NCBI GenBank assembly: GCA_001942185.1
Contig: MKJV01000068.1
Location: forward strand, 1 to 64,000
Source: Pseudonocardia sp. CNS-004
Lineage (GTDB): Bacteria > Actinomycetota > Actinomycetes > Mycobacteriales > Pseudonocardiaceae
Direction of reading: 5' to 3'
DNA: 64,000 nt
The notes under the pieces were generated by a model. That model did no database searches. It was not told the DNA's origin and saw only the letters and a program-made list of their open reading frames with translations. Each line of letters opens with the position of its first letter. Position 1 is the stretch's first letter. Of the stretch, positions 18,301-27,677 are shown piece after piece. The position numbers and the translations under genes are program-made.

Positions 18301-18698
18301 TGCGAGGTCTCCCCCGCGCTGGCCGCCGAGCGCGGGCTCGAACACCGGGGCTGGGCCACGATCGTCAGCGCGCGGGCGGCCATCGAGGCCCGCGTGCTGG
18401 TGACCGAACGGATGCGGCCCATCCGCGTGGCGGGGCGGACGATCCACCAGATCGGGCTGCCCTACCACTGGGGGCCCAACGGCCTCTCCACCGGCGACGC
18501 CGCCAACGAGCTGCTGCCGATCGTGCTCGACCCGAACGTGCACATCCAGCCGACGAAGGCCGACACGTGCGACATCCGCCCGGGCCGCGCCCGCGCGGCA
18601 GTGCCCGGCAGGCGCTGGTGGCCGAGTACCAGCGGCGCGCGGGCATCACCGCCGAGACCGGCACCGACGCGATCACCGACGGAAGGCCGAAATCGTGA
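15397..18698 (+). CDS. fdhA: Formate dehydrogenase catalytic subunit, probable selenoprotein
   Basis: Mo/W-bis-pterin enzyme oxidising formate to CO2, FdnG/FdoG-like. An N-terminal [4Fe-4S] site is seen (CPYCAVGC, then GRLCPKG). The frame meets TGA at 15964-15966 and continues in the same frame as HSSTVPGLGTSFGRGGATT. NQARI-TGA-HSSTV is exactly the family's Sec/Cys active-site position, and a SECIS-like hairpin follows. Later family text: CEGYFVVGENPAVGTANSR, YHWGPNGLSTGDAANEL. Single-base frameshifts at about 16515, 17580 and 18600 interrupt it; all parts are well conserved, so I take these as sequencing indels. Corrected length is about 1,100 residues. ATG 15397 follows GGGGAGGA. Its stop overlaps the beta-subunit start (GTGA). 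Confidence 0.85.
15964..15999 (+). promoter_or_regulatory. Selenocysteine codon and bacterial SECIS hairpin
   Basis: Counting the U of UGA as +1, GUCCCC (+16 to +21) pairs perfectly with GGGGAC (+27 to +32) around the loop GGUCU. U falls at +17 and the loop G-U at +23/+24. Those are the positions established as critical in the E. coli fdhF element, where the loop also reads GGUCU. The element lies inside the coding sequence, as bacterial SECIS must to recruit SelB. Read together with the conserved protein context on both sides, this supports Sec insertion over a nonsense mutation. Confidence 0.85.
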
Positions 18699-19588
18699 GT
18701 TTCACCCTCGACCAGCGGCTCGCGGGCCCGCTCGCCGACCCGGCCGCCGAGGCCGGCTACGACGAGCACCCGCCGCGCATGGGCTTCTTCACCGACACCT
18801 CGGTCTGCATCGGGTGCAAGGCCTGCGAGGTGGCGTGCAAGGAGTGGAACCTCGTCCCCGAGGACGGGCTCGACCTGACCGGGATGTCCTACGACAACAC
18901 GGGCGAGCTGGGCGCCTCCACGTGGCGGCACGTGGCGTTCGTCGAGCAGACCACGCCGCGCCGGGACGCGGTCGACCTGGGCATGCCCTCGGTGCCCCAA
19001 GGCGCGGTCGAGGACGACCGCGAGGTGCGCTGGCTGATGTCCTCCGACGTCTGCAAGCACTGCACCCACGCCGCGTGCCTCGACGTCTGCCCCACCGGGT
19101 CGCTCTTCCGCACCGAGTTCGGCACCGTGGTCGTCCAGGAGGACATCTGCAACGGCTGCGGCTACTGTGTGCCGGCCTGTCCGTACGGCGTGATCGACAT
19201 CCGGCCCGGGGACGGGCGCGCCTGGAAGTGCACGCTCTGCTACGACCGGACGAGCGCGGGCCAGGAGCCGGCGTGTGCCAAGGCGTGCCCGACCGACTCC
19301 ATCCAGTACGGCGAGCTCGACGAGCTCCGCGAGCGCGCGGCACAGCGGGTGGACGCGCTGCACGAGGCCGGCACGAGCCAGGCGCGGCTGTACGGGCACG
19401 ACCCGGCCGACGGGGTCGGCGGCGACGGCGCGTTCTTCCTGCTCCTCGACGACCCGGAGGTCTACGGCCTGCCACCGGACCCGGTCGTCACGACGCGGGA
19501 CCTCCCGGCGATGTGGACCCGTGCCGCCGCGGTGGCGGCCGGGGTGGTCGCCACCGTGGCCGCCGCGTTCCTGGGCGGCAGGCCGTGA
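18695..19588 (+). CDS. fdhB: Formate dehydrogenase iron-sulfur (beta) subunit
   Basis: Intact, 297 residues, FdnH/HybA-like electron-transfer subunit with four ferredoxin-type clusters. The Cys sets are CIGCKACEVAC (about residue 38), CKHCTHAACLDVCP (about 120), CNGCGYCVPACP (about 152) and CTLCYDR...CAKACP (about 180-200). A C-terminal hydrophobic helix (AAVAAGVVATVAAAFLGG) anchors it to the membrane, as in Fdn-type beta subunits. The start GTG 18695 overlaps the catalytic-subunit stop by the GTGA arrangement, implying coupled translation. It passes electrons from the catalytic subunit to the membrane partner encoded next. Confidence 0.9.
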   Translation: MSFTLDQRLAGPLADPAAEAGYDEHPPRMGFFTDTSVCIGCKACEVACKEWNLVPEDGLDLTGMSYDNTGELGASTWRHVAFVEQTTPRRDAVDLGMPSVPQGAVEDDREVRWLMSSDVCKHCTHAACLDVCPTGSLFRTEFGTVVVQEDICNGCGYCVPACPYGVIDIRPGDGRAWKCTLCYDRTSAGQEPACAKACPTDSIQYGELDELRERAAQRVDALHEAGTSQARLYGHDPADGVGGDGAFFLLLDDPEVYGLPPDPVVTTRDLPAMWTRAAAVAAGVVATVAAAFLGGRP

Positions 19589-19601
19589 CCGGGGGTGCAC
19601 G

Positions 19602-20603
19602 GTGACCCACCAGGACCACATCGACACGCCGGCCGGCCGTGACGTCCGGGCACCCCGGGAGCGGGCCGCGGCGCAGCCGGAGACCGTCCCGCCCGCCGAG
19701 TTCCGCTCCTACTACGGCAGGCCGGTGCTCAAACAGCCGGTGTGGAAGGTCCCGGACGTCCCCGTCTACCTCTTCTCGGGGGGCATGGCGGGTGCCTCCG
19801 CGGTGCTCGCCGAGCTCGCGGCCGCCACCGGCCGCCCGGCACTGGCGCGTGTCGCGCGGCTGGGCGCGGCAGGGGGTGCGCTGGCGGGCGTCGGGCTGCT
19901 GATCCACGATCTCGGCCGTCCGGCGCGCTTCCTGAACATGCTGCGGATGGTCAAGTTCACCTCGCCGCTGTCGGTGGGGACGTGGATCCTGTCGCCGTTC
20001 TCGGCGCTCACCACCGCCGCGGCAGCCTCCGAGATCACCGGGGTCGCCCCGGTGCTCGGGCGGGCGGCCGGTCTCGGCGCCGCCGCGCTCGGCGGCCCGA
20101 TGACCACCTACACCGCCGTGCTGATCACCGACACCGCGGTGCCCGCCTGGCACGAGGCCTACCGCGAGATGCCGGTGGTCTTCGGCGCGAGCGCCGTGTC
20201 CGCCGCGGGCGGGCTGGGTCTGCTCGGCCTGGGTGTGCTGGGGGCGGATGTGGCCGAGAACGCGCCCGCTGCCCGGCTGGGCGCTGCCGGCGCGGCGGTG
20301 GAGCTGGCCGCCGGGACGGCGATGGAGCGCCGGCTCGGGGACATCGGCGAGAAGTACCGCACCGGCCCGGCGGGCAGGTGGCTGCGAGCGGCCCGTGTCC
20401 TCTCCGCCACCGGGGCGGTCGGCGCCATCGCAGGCCGGCGGCACCGGGGCGTCGCCGCCGCTTCCGGGGTGGCGCTGCTGGCCGGGTCGCTCGCCACCCG
20501 GTTCGGGATCTTCTTCGCCGGACGGGCGTCGGCCGCCGACCCCCGCGACACCGTCGTCCCGCAGCGGGCCCGAGTCAGCCGGTCCGGGCCGGGTAGCCCG
20601 TAA
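19602..20603 (+). CDS. NrfD/PsrC-type membrane subunit of formate dehydrogenase
   Basis: Intact, 333 residues. After a soluble lead (YYGRPVLKQPVWKVPDVPVYLFSGGMAGASAVL) comes a series of about eight hydrophobic segments. GLLIHDLGRPARFLNMLRMVKFTSPLSVGTWIL is the diagnostic NrfD signature. Such subunits bind quinone and replace the cytochrome b gamma subunit of E. coli Fdn. GTG 19602 follows GGGGGTG and lies 13 bases after the beta stop. With the two preceding genes it makes a complete membrane-bound formate:quinone oxidoreductase. Confidence 0.88.
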   Translation: MTHQDHIDTPAGRDVRAPRERAAAQPETVPPAEFRSYYGRPVLKQPVWKVPDVPVYLFSGGMAGASAVLAELAAATGRPALARVARLGAAGGALAGVGLLIHDLGRPARFLNMLRMVKFTSPLSVGTWILSPFSALTTAAAASEITGVAPVLGRAAGLGAAALGGPMTTYTAVLITDTAVPAWHEAYREMPVVFGASAVSAAGGLGLLGLGVLGADVAENAPAARLGAAGAAVELAAGTAMERRLGDIGEKYRTGPAGRWLRAARVLSATGAVGAIAGRRHRGVAAASGVALLAGSLATRFGIFFAGRASAADPRDTVVPQRARVSRSGPGSP

Positions 20604-20656
20604 CAGGCAGGCACCTCCCGCACGGACGGGACTCCACGACGATGCAGGAGCCGACG

Positions 20657-22828
20657 ATGCACGGACACACCGGCAACACCCACGGCGACAAGCAACGGCA
20701 GCTCGACGAGGCCCGGGTCGACCCCACCGGTACGGCGCTGACCACCCAGCAGGGCGTACGGGTCGACCACACCGACGACTCGCTCGCGGTGGGCGAGCGC
20801 GGGCCGACCCTGCTCGAGGACTTCCACGCCCGGGAGAAGATCACCCACTTCGACCACGAGCGCATCCCGGAGCGGGTGGTGCACGCCCGCGGGGCCGGTG
20901 CCTACGGGCACTTCCAGCCCTACGACGACTCGCTCGCCGACCACACGGTGGCGCGGTTCCTCTGCGACCCGTCGCGGCCCACCCCGGTGTTCGTGCGGTT
21001 CTCGACCGTTGCCGGCTCGCGCGGTTCGGCCGACACCGTGCGGGACGTGCGGGGGTTCGCGACGAAGTTCTACACATCGGAGGGCAACTACGACCTCGTC
21101 GGCAACAACATGCCGGTCTTCTTCATCCACGACGGGATCAAGTTCCCCGACTTCGTGCACGCGGTGAAGCCGGAGCCGCACAACGAGATCCCGCAGGCCC
21201 AGTCGGCGCACGACACCCTGTGGGACTTCGTGTCGCTGCAGCCGGAGTCGATGCACATGATGATGTGGCTGATGTCGGACCGGGCGATCCCCCGTTCCTA
21301 CCGGATGATGCAGGGCTTCGGCGTGCACACCTTCCGGCTCGTGAACGCCGACGGGCGGGGCACGTTCGTCAAGTTCCACTGGAAGCCGCTGCTGGGCGTG
21401 CACTCGCTGGAATGGGACGAATGCCAGAAGATCGCCGGGAAGGACCCCGACTACAACCGCCGCGACCTCTGGGAGTCGATCGAGAACGGGATGTTCCCCG
21501 AGTACGAGCTCGGCGTGCAGCTGGTCCCGGAGGCCGACGAGCACAGCTTCGACTTCGATCTGCTCGACCCCACGAAGATCATTCCCGAGGAGCAGGTTCC
21601 GGTCCGGCCGGTCGGGAAGATGGTGCTCGACCGCAACCCGGACAACTTCTTCGCCGAGACCGAGCAGGTCGCGTTCCACACCGCGAACGTGGTGCCGGGC
21701 ATCGACTTCACCAACGACCCGCTGCTACAGATGCGCAACTTCTCCTACCTGGACACCCAGCTGATCCGGCTCGGCGGGCCGAACTTCGCCCACCTCCCGG
21801 TCAACCGCCCGCTGGCGGCTGCGAGTACCAACCAGCGCGACGGTTTCTCCCAGCACCGCATCCACACCGGTCGCACGGCCTACCACAAGAACACCCTCGG
21901 TGGCGGCTGCCCCGCCATCGCCGACGAGGGCGTGTTCCGCCATTACCAGGAGAAGGTCGAGGGCCACAAGATCCGCAAACGGGCTGCCAGCTTCCAGGAG
22001 TACTACAGCCAGGCCACCCTGTTCTGGAACTCGATGTCCGACTGGGAGCGGGAGCACATCGTCGCGGCCTTCCGCTTCGAGCTCGGCAAGTGCGACCACA
22101 TGCACGTCCGCGAGGCCGTCGTCGAGCAGCTCAACCACATCGACCACGGCCTGGCCTGCCACGTCGCCGACGGCGTCGGCGTGAAGCCGCCCACCGGCGA
22201 GGTCGTCCCGAACCACGGGCGCAGCTCGCCTGCGCTGTCCCAGGCGAACACGGCGAAGGACACGATCGCCTCGCGCAAGGTGGCCGTGCTCGCTGCCGAC
22301 GGCGTCGACGGCGGTCCGATCGTCGCGCTCACCGACACGCTGCGCGCCATGGGCGCGGTCCCCGAGGTGCTCGGACCCACCGACGGTGCGGTCCGCACGG
22401 CAGCCGGGGCCGACCTCCCGGTCGACCGCCCGCTGCCCACGATGTCCTCGGTGCTCTACGACGCGGTCGTCGTGCCGGGCGGGATCGAGGGCGTCGGCGC
22501 GCTCGACGCCGACGGGTACGCGGTGCACTTCGTCGCGGAGGCCGTCAAGCACGCGAAGGCGGTCGCCGCGATCGGCGACGGCACCCGGCTCGTCCACCGG
22601 ATCGCCGTCGGTGCGGTCCGCGTCGCGTCCGACGCCGGTGACGGCGTGGTGGTCGACCACGGCGTCGTGAGCGCGGCGAGCGGCGGCGAACAGCTGCCTG
22701 CCGGGTTCATCGACGCCTTCACCGCCGCCCTCGCCGAGCACCGCACCTGGCAACGCCCGCGAGCGGGATCCCGGCGTGACGAAGGTCGGGTTCCGAGCGT
22801 CGGGGTTCGACGTCGGGCCGGCGGGTAG
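20657..22828 (+). CDS. katE: Large-subunit monofunctional catalase (KatE/HPII type)
   Basis: Intact, about 723 residues. Clade 2 heme catalase: [13 protein letters not shown] catalytic His region ([15 protein letters not shown], about residue 77), [27 protein letters not shown], and heme-ligand [15 protein letters not shown]. The last ~150 residues ([14 protein letters not shown]...[14 protein letters not shown]) form the flavodoxin/DJ-1-like C-terminal domain specific to large catalases. Detoxifies H2O2 in the cytoplasm. ATG 20657 is preferred to ATG 20642 because AGGAG lies six bases before it. It follows the FDH operon by about 50 bases; cotranscription is possible but not shown. Confidence 0.92.
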   Translation: MHGHTGNTHGDKQRQLDEARVDPTGTALTTQQGVRVDHTDDSLAVGERGPTLLEDFHAREKITHFDHERIPERVVHARGAGAYGHFQPYDDSLADHTVARFLCDPSRPTPVFVRFSTVAGSRGSADTVRDVRGFATKFYTSEGNYDLVGNNMPVFFIHDGIKFPDFVHAVKPEPHNEIPQAQSAHDTLWDFVSLQPESMHMMMWLMSDRAIPRSYRMMQGFGVHTFRLVNADGRGTFVKFHWKPLLGVHSLEWDECQKIAGKDPDYNRRDLWESIENGMFPEYELGVQLVPEADEHSFDFDLLDPTKIIPEEQVPVRPVGKMVLDRNPDNFFAETEQVAFHTANVVPGIDFTNDPLLQMRNFSYLDTQLIRLGGPNFAHLPVNRPLAAASTNQRDGFSQHRIHTGRTAYHKNTLGGGCPAIADEGVFRHYQEKVEGHKIRKRAASFQEYYSQATLFWNSMSDWEREHIVAAFRFELGKCDHMHVREAVVEQLNHIDHGLACHVADGVGVKPPTGEVVPNHGRSSPALSQANTAKDTIASRKVAVLAADGVDGGPIVALTDTLRAMGAVPEVLGPTDGAVRTAAGADLPVDRPLPTMSSVLYDAVVVPGGIEGVGALDADGYAVHFVAEAVKHAKAVAAIGDGTRLVHRIAVGAVRVASDAGDGVVVDHGVVSAASGGEQLPAGFIDAFTAALAEHRTWQRPRAGSRRDEGRVPSVGVRRRAGG

Positions 22829-22852
22829 CCGAACTCAGCGGAGGTGAGTCGA

Positions 22853-23080
22853 GTGGATCCTCTGGCGATGGGCCATCACGAGAAGATGCGGCTGCGCGCC
22901 GCGGCGTTGCGCGCCGCCCGCCTCTACCCGGGCCCGGTCGGCGAGCTGGTCGCCCGCGAGCTGATCACGCGGGACGAGTTCGGGTACCGGATCGGTGGCG
23001 GGCAGCTCGTGATGAGGCTGGTCGACCACGTGCTCACGACACCGATCTCGCAGCAGGGCGCGGAGGCAGACGCCGCGTAG
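22853..23080 (+). CDS. Small conserved hypothetical protein
   Basis: 75 residues: starts MDPLAMGHHEKMRLRAAALRAARLYPGPVGE and ends ISQQGAEADAA. GGAGG eight bases before GTG 22853 decides the start over the in-frame GTG at 22844, which overlaps the ribosome site. Basic, helical N-terminus; LVMRLVDHVLT near the end is amphipathic. No catalytic motif. It lies 24 bases after the catalase stop, so it is probably cotranscribed with it. I do not recognise a named family, though the reading looks like a conserved actinobacterial protein rather than a chance ORF. Confidence 0.6.
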   Translation: MDPLAMGHHEKMRLRAAALRAARLYPGPVGELVARELITRDEFGYRIGGGQLVMRLVDHVLTTPISQQGAEADAA

Positions 23081-23111
23081 CGCGCCGCCAGGCGTGCGTC
23101 GCCGTCACGGG

Positions 23112-24104
23112 TCACGACCCGCGCCCCCGCGGGAGGAGCCGGTCCAGCCTGATCGGGAGGTCGCGGACCCGGACGCCGGTGGCGTGCCACACGGCGTTGG
23201 CGACGGCCGCGGCCGTGCCGACGATCCCGATCTCGCCGATGCCCTTCGCCCCCATCGCGTTGACGTGCGGGTCGTCCTCGTCGACCCAGTGCGCCTGCAG
23301 GTCGGCGACGTCGGCGGCACACATGATGTGGTACTCGGCGAGGTCGTGGTTGACGACGTGGCCGAAACGCGGGTCGAGCACGCTCTCCTCGAGGAGTGCC
23401 ATGCCCAGACCCATGGTCATGCCGCCGAGGAACTGGGACCGGGCCAGCCGGGGGTTGATGATCCGGCCCGCGGCGAACGTGGCGTGCAGCCGCGGGACGC
23501 GGACCTCCCCGGTCCCGGCGTGCACGCGCACCTCGGCGAACTGCGCCCCGAACGCCGACATGGCGAACCGGTCCGCGGCCTCGGCGGGCGGGACGACGGC
23601 CTCCGCCTCGTCGCCGTCCTGCGGGTCGGGACCGAACTTCTGCCGGAACTGCTGGGCCGCAGCGACCAGGGTCGAGCCCCACGTGTTGGTCCCCGAGGAG
23701 CCCCCCGCCACGGAGGCCTCGGGATGGTCGGTGTCGCCGATCAGCACGTCGACGTCCCCGACGGGCACGTCGAGCGCGTCCGCGGTGATCTGAGGCAGGA
23801 CGGTCCACGCGCCCGTCCCGAGGTCGGCGGCGCCGATGCGGGCGATGTAGCGGCCACCGTCGTAGCGCACCGTGGCGGTCGAGGTCGGCATCCGGAACGT
23901 CGGGAACACCGACGCGGCGACGAGGTCGCGTTCCGCGGACAGATCATCGGGGGCGGGGGTGTGTGCAGCATCGGCGTCGGTCCGCCGGTTCGGCGCCGCG
24001 TACACGCCCAACTCTCGGCGCAGGGCGTCGAGCTGCGACGTGCGGGTGTCGACGGTGAGCTCGTGGTGGATGCCGTCAACTCGGAGCGTCAGCGTGGAAT
24101 CCAT
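23112..24104 (-). pseudogene. Xanthine-dehydrogenase-type chimera: Fe-S subunit start fused to Mo-subunit end
   Basis: One uninterrupted 330-codon frame. Residues 1-32 (MDSTLTLRVDGIHHELTVD...LDALRRELG) are the N-terminus of a YagT-type 2Fe-2S subunit, cut just before its first Cys motif. Then VYAAPNRRTDA, a short piece from the middle of a YagR-type molybdenum subunit, and from about residue 57 its C-terminal third (FPTFRMPTSTATVRYDGG... DLGTGAWTVLPQITADAL... GAKGIGEIGIVGTAAAVANAVWHATG). The Fe-S clusters, the FAD subunit and about 400 residues of the Mo subunit are gone. It is a deletion scar of a yagTSR-like operon, not a functional enzyme. Confidence 0.65.
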
Positions 24105-24404
24105 CCCCGAGGCGTTCCCGGCTGCCGCGCTCCGAACCGCCGCCGACCGAGTAGCGCGCTGCTGGGGCCTACGCGCTGCGTCGCGAGTGGCCCGCCGGAT
24201 CCCGATCCTGACCTGATCCAGGTCTTCCGGGAGGTGTACGTCGCGCAGATGGGCACGGACGTGGCGGGCTTCTTCAACGGCATGGGAGAAGGACGTCCTG
24301 CCGGCCTTGCGCTGAGGTACCGGCCCGCTCGATGCGCCGAGTGCCGGCGCGTGGGCTGGGTATCCCCTGCGAGGAACGGCCGTCACGACTGGAGGACTCA
24401 CACG
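24105..24404. other. Intergenic stretch with a possible unidentified remnant
   Basis: Lies between the chimera start and the next plus-strand gene. A plus-strand frame at about 24200-24315 reads DPDLIQVFREVYVAQMGTDVAGFFNGMGE, protein-like in composition but without start or family match; it may be a fragment of another lost gene. No palindrome or promoter pair stands out. Confidence 0.3.
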
Positions 24405-24665
24405 ATGCTCCGATGGATCCAGGTGCTGCTGGAGCGGCGTCGCGCCCGACGGATGCCCGGCACGAACGGCGAATCGGACGTCCCCGCGGACCTGCACGTC
24501 ACACGGAGTCGTGCCACGGGCGGCCGGGCCACCGACCAGGCCGACAGCGCGGCGTCCACCGGAACGGGCCGGAGCGGCACCTTCGTCGGCCGGGTGGCCG
24601 GTGAGGACCCCGGGGACGCCCCTGACACCGGGGACACCGGGGCCGAGCGGCGGGACCAGCGGTAG
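24405..24665 (+). CDS. Small hydrophilic hypothetical protein
   Basis: 86 residues. ATG 24405 follows CTGGAGGA by about ten bases. A basic N-terminal helix, LRWIQVLLERRRARRMPG, is followed by a disordered, acidic, Gly/Asp/Thr-rich tail ending GDTGAERRDQR. GTFVGRVAGEDPGDA near the end resembles a short motif I have seen in small actinobacterial proteins of unknown role, but I cannot name a family. No partner is evident; the neighbours are stress proteins. Confidence 0.45.
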   Translation: MLRWIQVLLERRRARRMPGTNGESDVPADLHVTRSRATGGRATDQADSAASTGTGRSGTFVGRVAGEDPGDAPDTGDTGAERRDQR

Positions 24666-24797
24666 GGGACGTCCGGGCCGACTCGGGCGCCGAGCACGGC
24701 TGAAGGTCGACGCTCCGGCGTTCGGGCTCCGAACCGGGCGGGTAGGCCCACAGTCGAGAGGACGGTCCGAGAGGAACAGTCGAGGAGAGGATCGACA

Positions 24798-25366
24798 ATG
24801 GCGGACACCTTGAACGGCGCGCGCGTCGCGATCATCGCGACCGACGGGGTGGAGCAGGTGGAGCTGACCCAGCCGCGCGAGGCCGTGGAACACGCGGGCG
24901 CGCGGGCGGACATCGTCTCGGTGTCCGAAGGCCCGTTCCAGGCGATGAACCACGACCTCGAGCCCGCCGATTCCTTCCCCGTGGACCGGACGATCGACCA
25001 GGTCTCCGTCGACGACTACGACGCCTGATCCTGCCGGGCGGCACCGTGAACGCCGATCGGCAGCGGCTCCACCCGGGCGTTGTGGGCTTCGTGCGCGACT
25101 TCGTGCGCAGCGGCAAGCCCGTCGGGGCGATCTGCCACGGGCCATGGGCCCTCGTCGAGGCGGACGTCGCGCGTGGCCGCACCGTCACGTCGTACCCGAG
25201 CCTGCACACCGACATCCGCAACGCGGGCGGAACGTGGGTCGACCAGGAGGTCGTGACGGACAACGGGCTGGTCACCAGCCGCAATCCCCACGATCTCCCC
25301 GCCTTCTGCACGAAGATCGTGGAGGAGTTCGCGGAGGGCCGCCACCGCGTGGGGACCTCTGCCTGA
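24798..25366 (+). CDS. PfpI/DJ-1-family protein (type 1 glutamine amidotransferase-like)
   Basis: Starts MADTLNGARVAIIATDGVEQVELTQPREAVEHAGARADIVS, standard for PfpI/YhbO-type proteins. A one-base shift near 25020-25028 separates it from LILPGGTVNADRQRLHPGVVGFVRDFVRSGKPVGAICHGPWALVEADVARGR, which carries the nucleophile Cys in AICHGPW. Corrected length is about 188 residues, as in the family. Members act as stress chaperones, glyoxalases or deglycases. A GAGGA-type site precedes the start. Groups with catalase and transaldolase as oxidative-stress genes. Confidence 0.8.
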
Positions 25367-25431
25367 CCCCAGGCCGCCCGGTCTCGGGCAGGCGGGCTTC
25401 GAAGCGGAACGAGCGAGGAACGGGGGCTGAC

Positions 25432-26546
25432 ATGCCGACACCGCTCGAGGAGTTGACCGAGCACGGGCAGAGCGCCTGGATCGACTACCTGTCGCGCCGG
25501 TTCGTCGCAGGCGGCGAGCTCGCCGGCTGGTAGGGCGGGGACTGGTCGGGGTGACCTCGAACCCGACCATCTTCCACGGCGCGATCGCCGAGGGCGCCGA
25601 GTACGGCGAGCAGCTGCGCGAGGTCCTACGCACCGAGCCCGACCCGAAGGAGGCCTTCCTCGCGCTCGCCCGTCGGGACATCCAGGCCGCCTGTGACCTG
25701 CTCGAACCGGTGTACTACCGCGAGCGGGCCATCGCAGACGGGTGGGTGTCGCTCGAGGTCGACCCGCGGCTGGCCCATGACACCGATGCCACCATCGAGG
25801 AGGCGACGCGGCTGCACGACCTGATCGACCGGCCCAACCTGTTCGTGAAGATCCCGGGCACCGAGGCGGGCCTGCCCGCGATCGAGGAGTGCACCGCGCG
25901 CGGGATCCCGATCAACGTCACGCTGCTGTTCTCCCTGCAACGCCACCGCGCCGCCGCCGAGGCCTACATCCGTGGGCTGCGCCGCCGCCACGAGGCCGGG
26001 CACGAGCTGAGGGGCGTGGCCTCCGTGGCGTCGTACTTCGTGTCGCGGGTCGACACCGAGGCCGACCGGCGGCTCGACGCGCTCGACGGTCACGACGACG
26101 TGAAGGGCGAGCTGAAGGGCACGCTGGCGATCGCCAACGCGAAGCTGGCCTACCAGTCCTACAAGGAGCTGTTCAGCGGGCCGGGATGGGACGAGCTCGC
26201 CGCAGCGGGCGGCACCGCGCAACGCTGCCTGTGGGCGTCGACCTCGGTGAAGGACCCCGCCTACCGCGACGTCCGCTACGTGGAGCAGCTGATCGGTCCG
26301 CAGACCGTGTCCACGATGCCGCCCGACACCGTCGACGCGTTCCTGGACCACGGACACGTCGCGAACACCCTGGAGAACGAGCTCGACGCCGCCCACCGCA
26401 CCTTCGACCGGTTCGCCGGCGTGGGCATCGACTACGACGATCTCACCGCCACCCTGGAGCGCGAAGGGGTGGACAAGTTCGCTGCGTCCTTCGAGAAGCT
26501 CCTCGACGAGGTGCGCCACCAGTCCGAACAACTGGCAGGTGCCTGA
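25432..26546 (+). CDS. tal: Transaldolase
   Basis: Transfers a dihydroxyacetone unit in the non-oxidative pentose phosphate pathway. Starts MPTPLEELTEHGQSAWIDYLSRRF. A one-base shift at about 25520-25545 is needed to join the end of the first segment to GLVGVTSNPTIFHGAI. The Schiff-base lysine is in NLFVKIPGTEAGLPA. ASVASYFVSRVDTEADRRLD and LWASTSVKDPAYRDVRYVEQLIG are subfamily 2 (bacterial long transaldolase) marks. Corrected length is about 370 residues, the usual size. Normally tal sits with tkt/zwf; here it is alone among stress genes. Confidence 0.88.
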
Positions 26547-26602
26547 CCCTCGTCGGGCACGTCGGATGCGGCGTCGGCCCACTCCGGGACCGGGCTCCTC
26601 CG

Positions 26603-27625
26603 CTACGGCCGCCGGCCGCCCTCGTGCGGGCCGTTGCCGGCTCCGGCGGGCGCGGTGAAGGCCCGGCGGTACGAGCCCGGCGACAGCCCGATCGTGGCGT
26701 GGAGGTGCTTGCGGAGCAGCGTCGCGCTGCCGAACCCGGCGACGGTGGCGATCTGGTCGACGCTCAGATCGGACGTCTCGAGCAGGCGGCGCGCCGCGTC
26801 GACCCGCCGCTGGATCAGCCACTGGGCCGGGGTCTCGCCGACCTCGGCGCGGAAGCGGCGGGAGAAGGTCCGCACGCTCATGTTCGCGTGCCGCGCGAGG
26901 TCGAGCAGGCCGATGGGCTCGTCGAGGTGGGCCAGTGCCCAGCTCCGGGCCGCCGCGGTCGACGACTCGGGGTCGACCGGCAGCGGGTGGTCGATGAACT
27001 GGGCCTGGCCGCCGTCCCGCCAGGGGGCGACCACGCACCGTCGTGCCGCGCCGTTGGCCACCTCGGCGCCGTGGTCGCGCCGGACCAGGTGCAGGCACAG
27101 GTCGATCCCCGCGGCACCACCCGCCGAGGTGAGCACCCGGCCGTTGTCGACGAACAACACGTCCGGGTCGACCGACACCTGCGGGAAGAGGTCCGCGAGG
27201 GCCCGGCTCAGGGCCCAGTGGGTCGTGGCGGACCGGCCGTCGAGCAGGCCGGCCGCCGCGAGCACGAACGCCGAGGTGCAGAGGCTCACGATGCGGCTGG
27301 ACGGCGGGACGAGCGCGAGCGCCGCGGTGAGCTCGTCCGGCAGGGCACCGGTGGCCAGCAACTCGGGCGTCGGTTCCTGCGTGGCGATCACGACCGTGTC
27401 CGCCCGTGCGAGCAGGCGCTCGTCGTGCTCCACCGCGACGACGAAGTCCTGGCTGGTGCGCACGGGCCGGCCGCCGAGCGAGCACGTGGACACGCCGTAG
27501 AGGTTCCCGCCGTGCCGGTCGAGGGCCTCCCGGAAGACCCGGGCCGGGATCCCCAGGTCGAACGGGATCACGCCGTCGAGAGCGAGGACGGCGACGCGAT
27601 GGGGCATGGCCAGAATTTTACGCAC
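26603..27625 (-). CDS. GlxA-family transcriptional regulator (DJ-1/PfpI + AraC HTH)
   Basis: Intact, 340 residues. N-terminal DJ-1/PfpI-like sensor domain (residues 7-190: RVAVLALDGVIPFDLGIPARVF... SSRIVSLCTSAFVLAAAGLLDG, with a Cys at the nucleophile elbow). C-terminal AraC-type double HTH follows at residues 225-325 (LLDLARHANMSVRTFSRRFRAEVGETPAQWLIQRRVDAAR). GTG 27625 is supported by AGAAGGA; M at residue 7 is the alternative. Divergent from the NADPH:quinone oxidoreductase gene by 52 bases, which it probably controls. Confidence 0.87.
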   Translation of the reverse strand: MRKILAMPHRVAVLALDGVIPFDLGIPARVFREALDRHGGNLYGVSTCSLGGRPVRTSQDFVVAVEHDERLLARADTVVIATQEPTPELLATGALPDELTAALALVPPSSRIVSLCTSAFVLAAAGLLDGRSATTHWALSRALADLFPQVSVDPDVLFVDNGRVLTSAGGAAGIDLCLHLVRRDHGAEVANGAARRCVVAPWRDGGQAQFIDHPLPVDPESSTAAARSWALAHLDEPIGLLDLARHANMSVRTFSRRFRAEVGETPAQWLIQRRVDAARRLLETSDLSVDQIATVAGFGSATLLRKHLHATIGLSPGSYRRAFTAPAGAGNGPHEGGRRP

Positions 27626-27677
27626 GATGTCCTTCTAGCCACTCCCCGGCGTTGCCGAACCGGACGAGGCTCAACAC

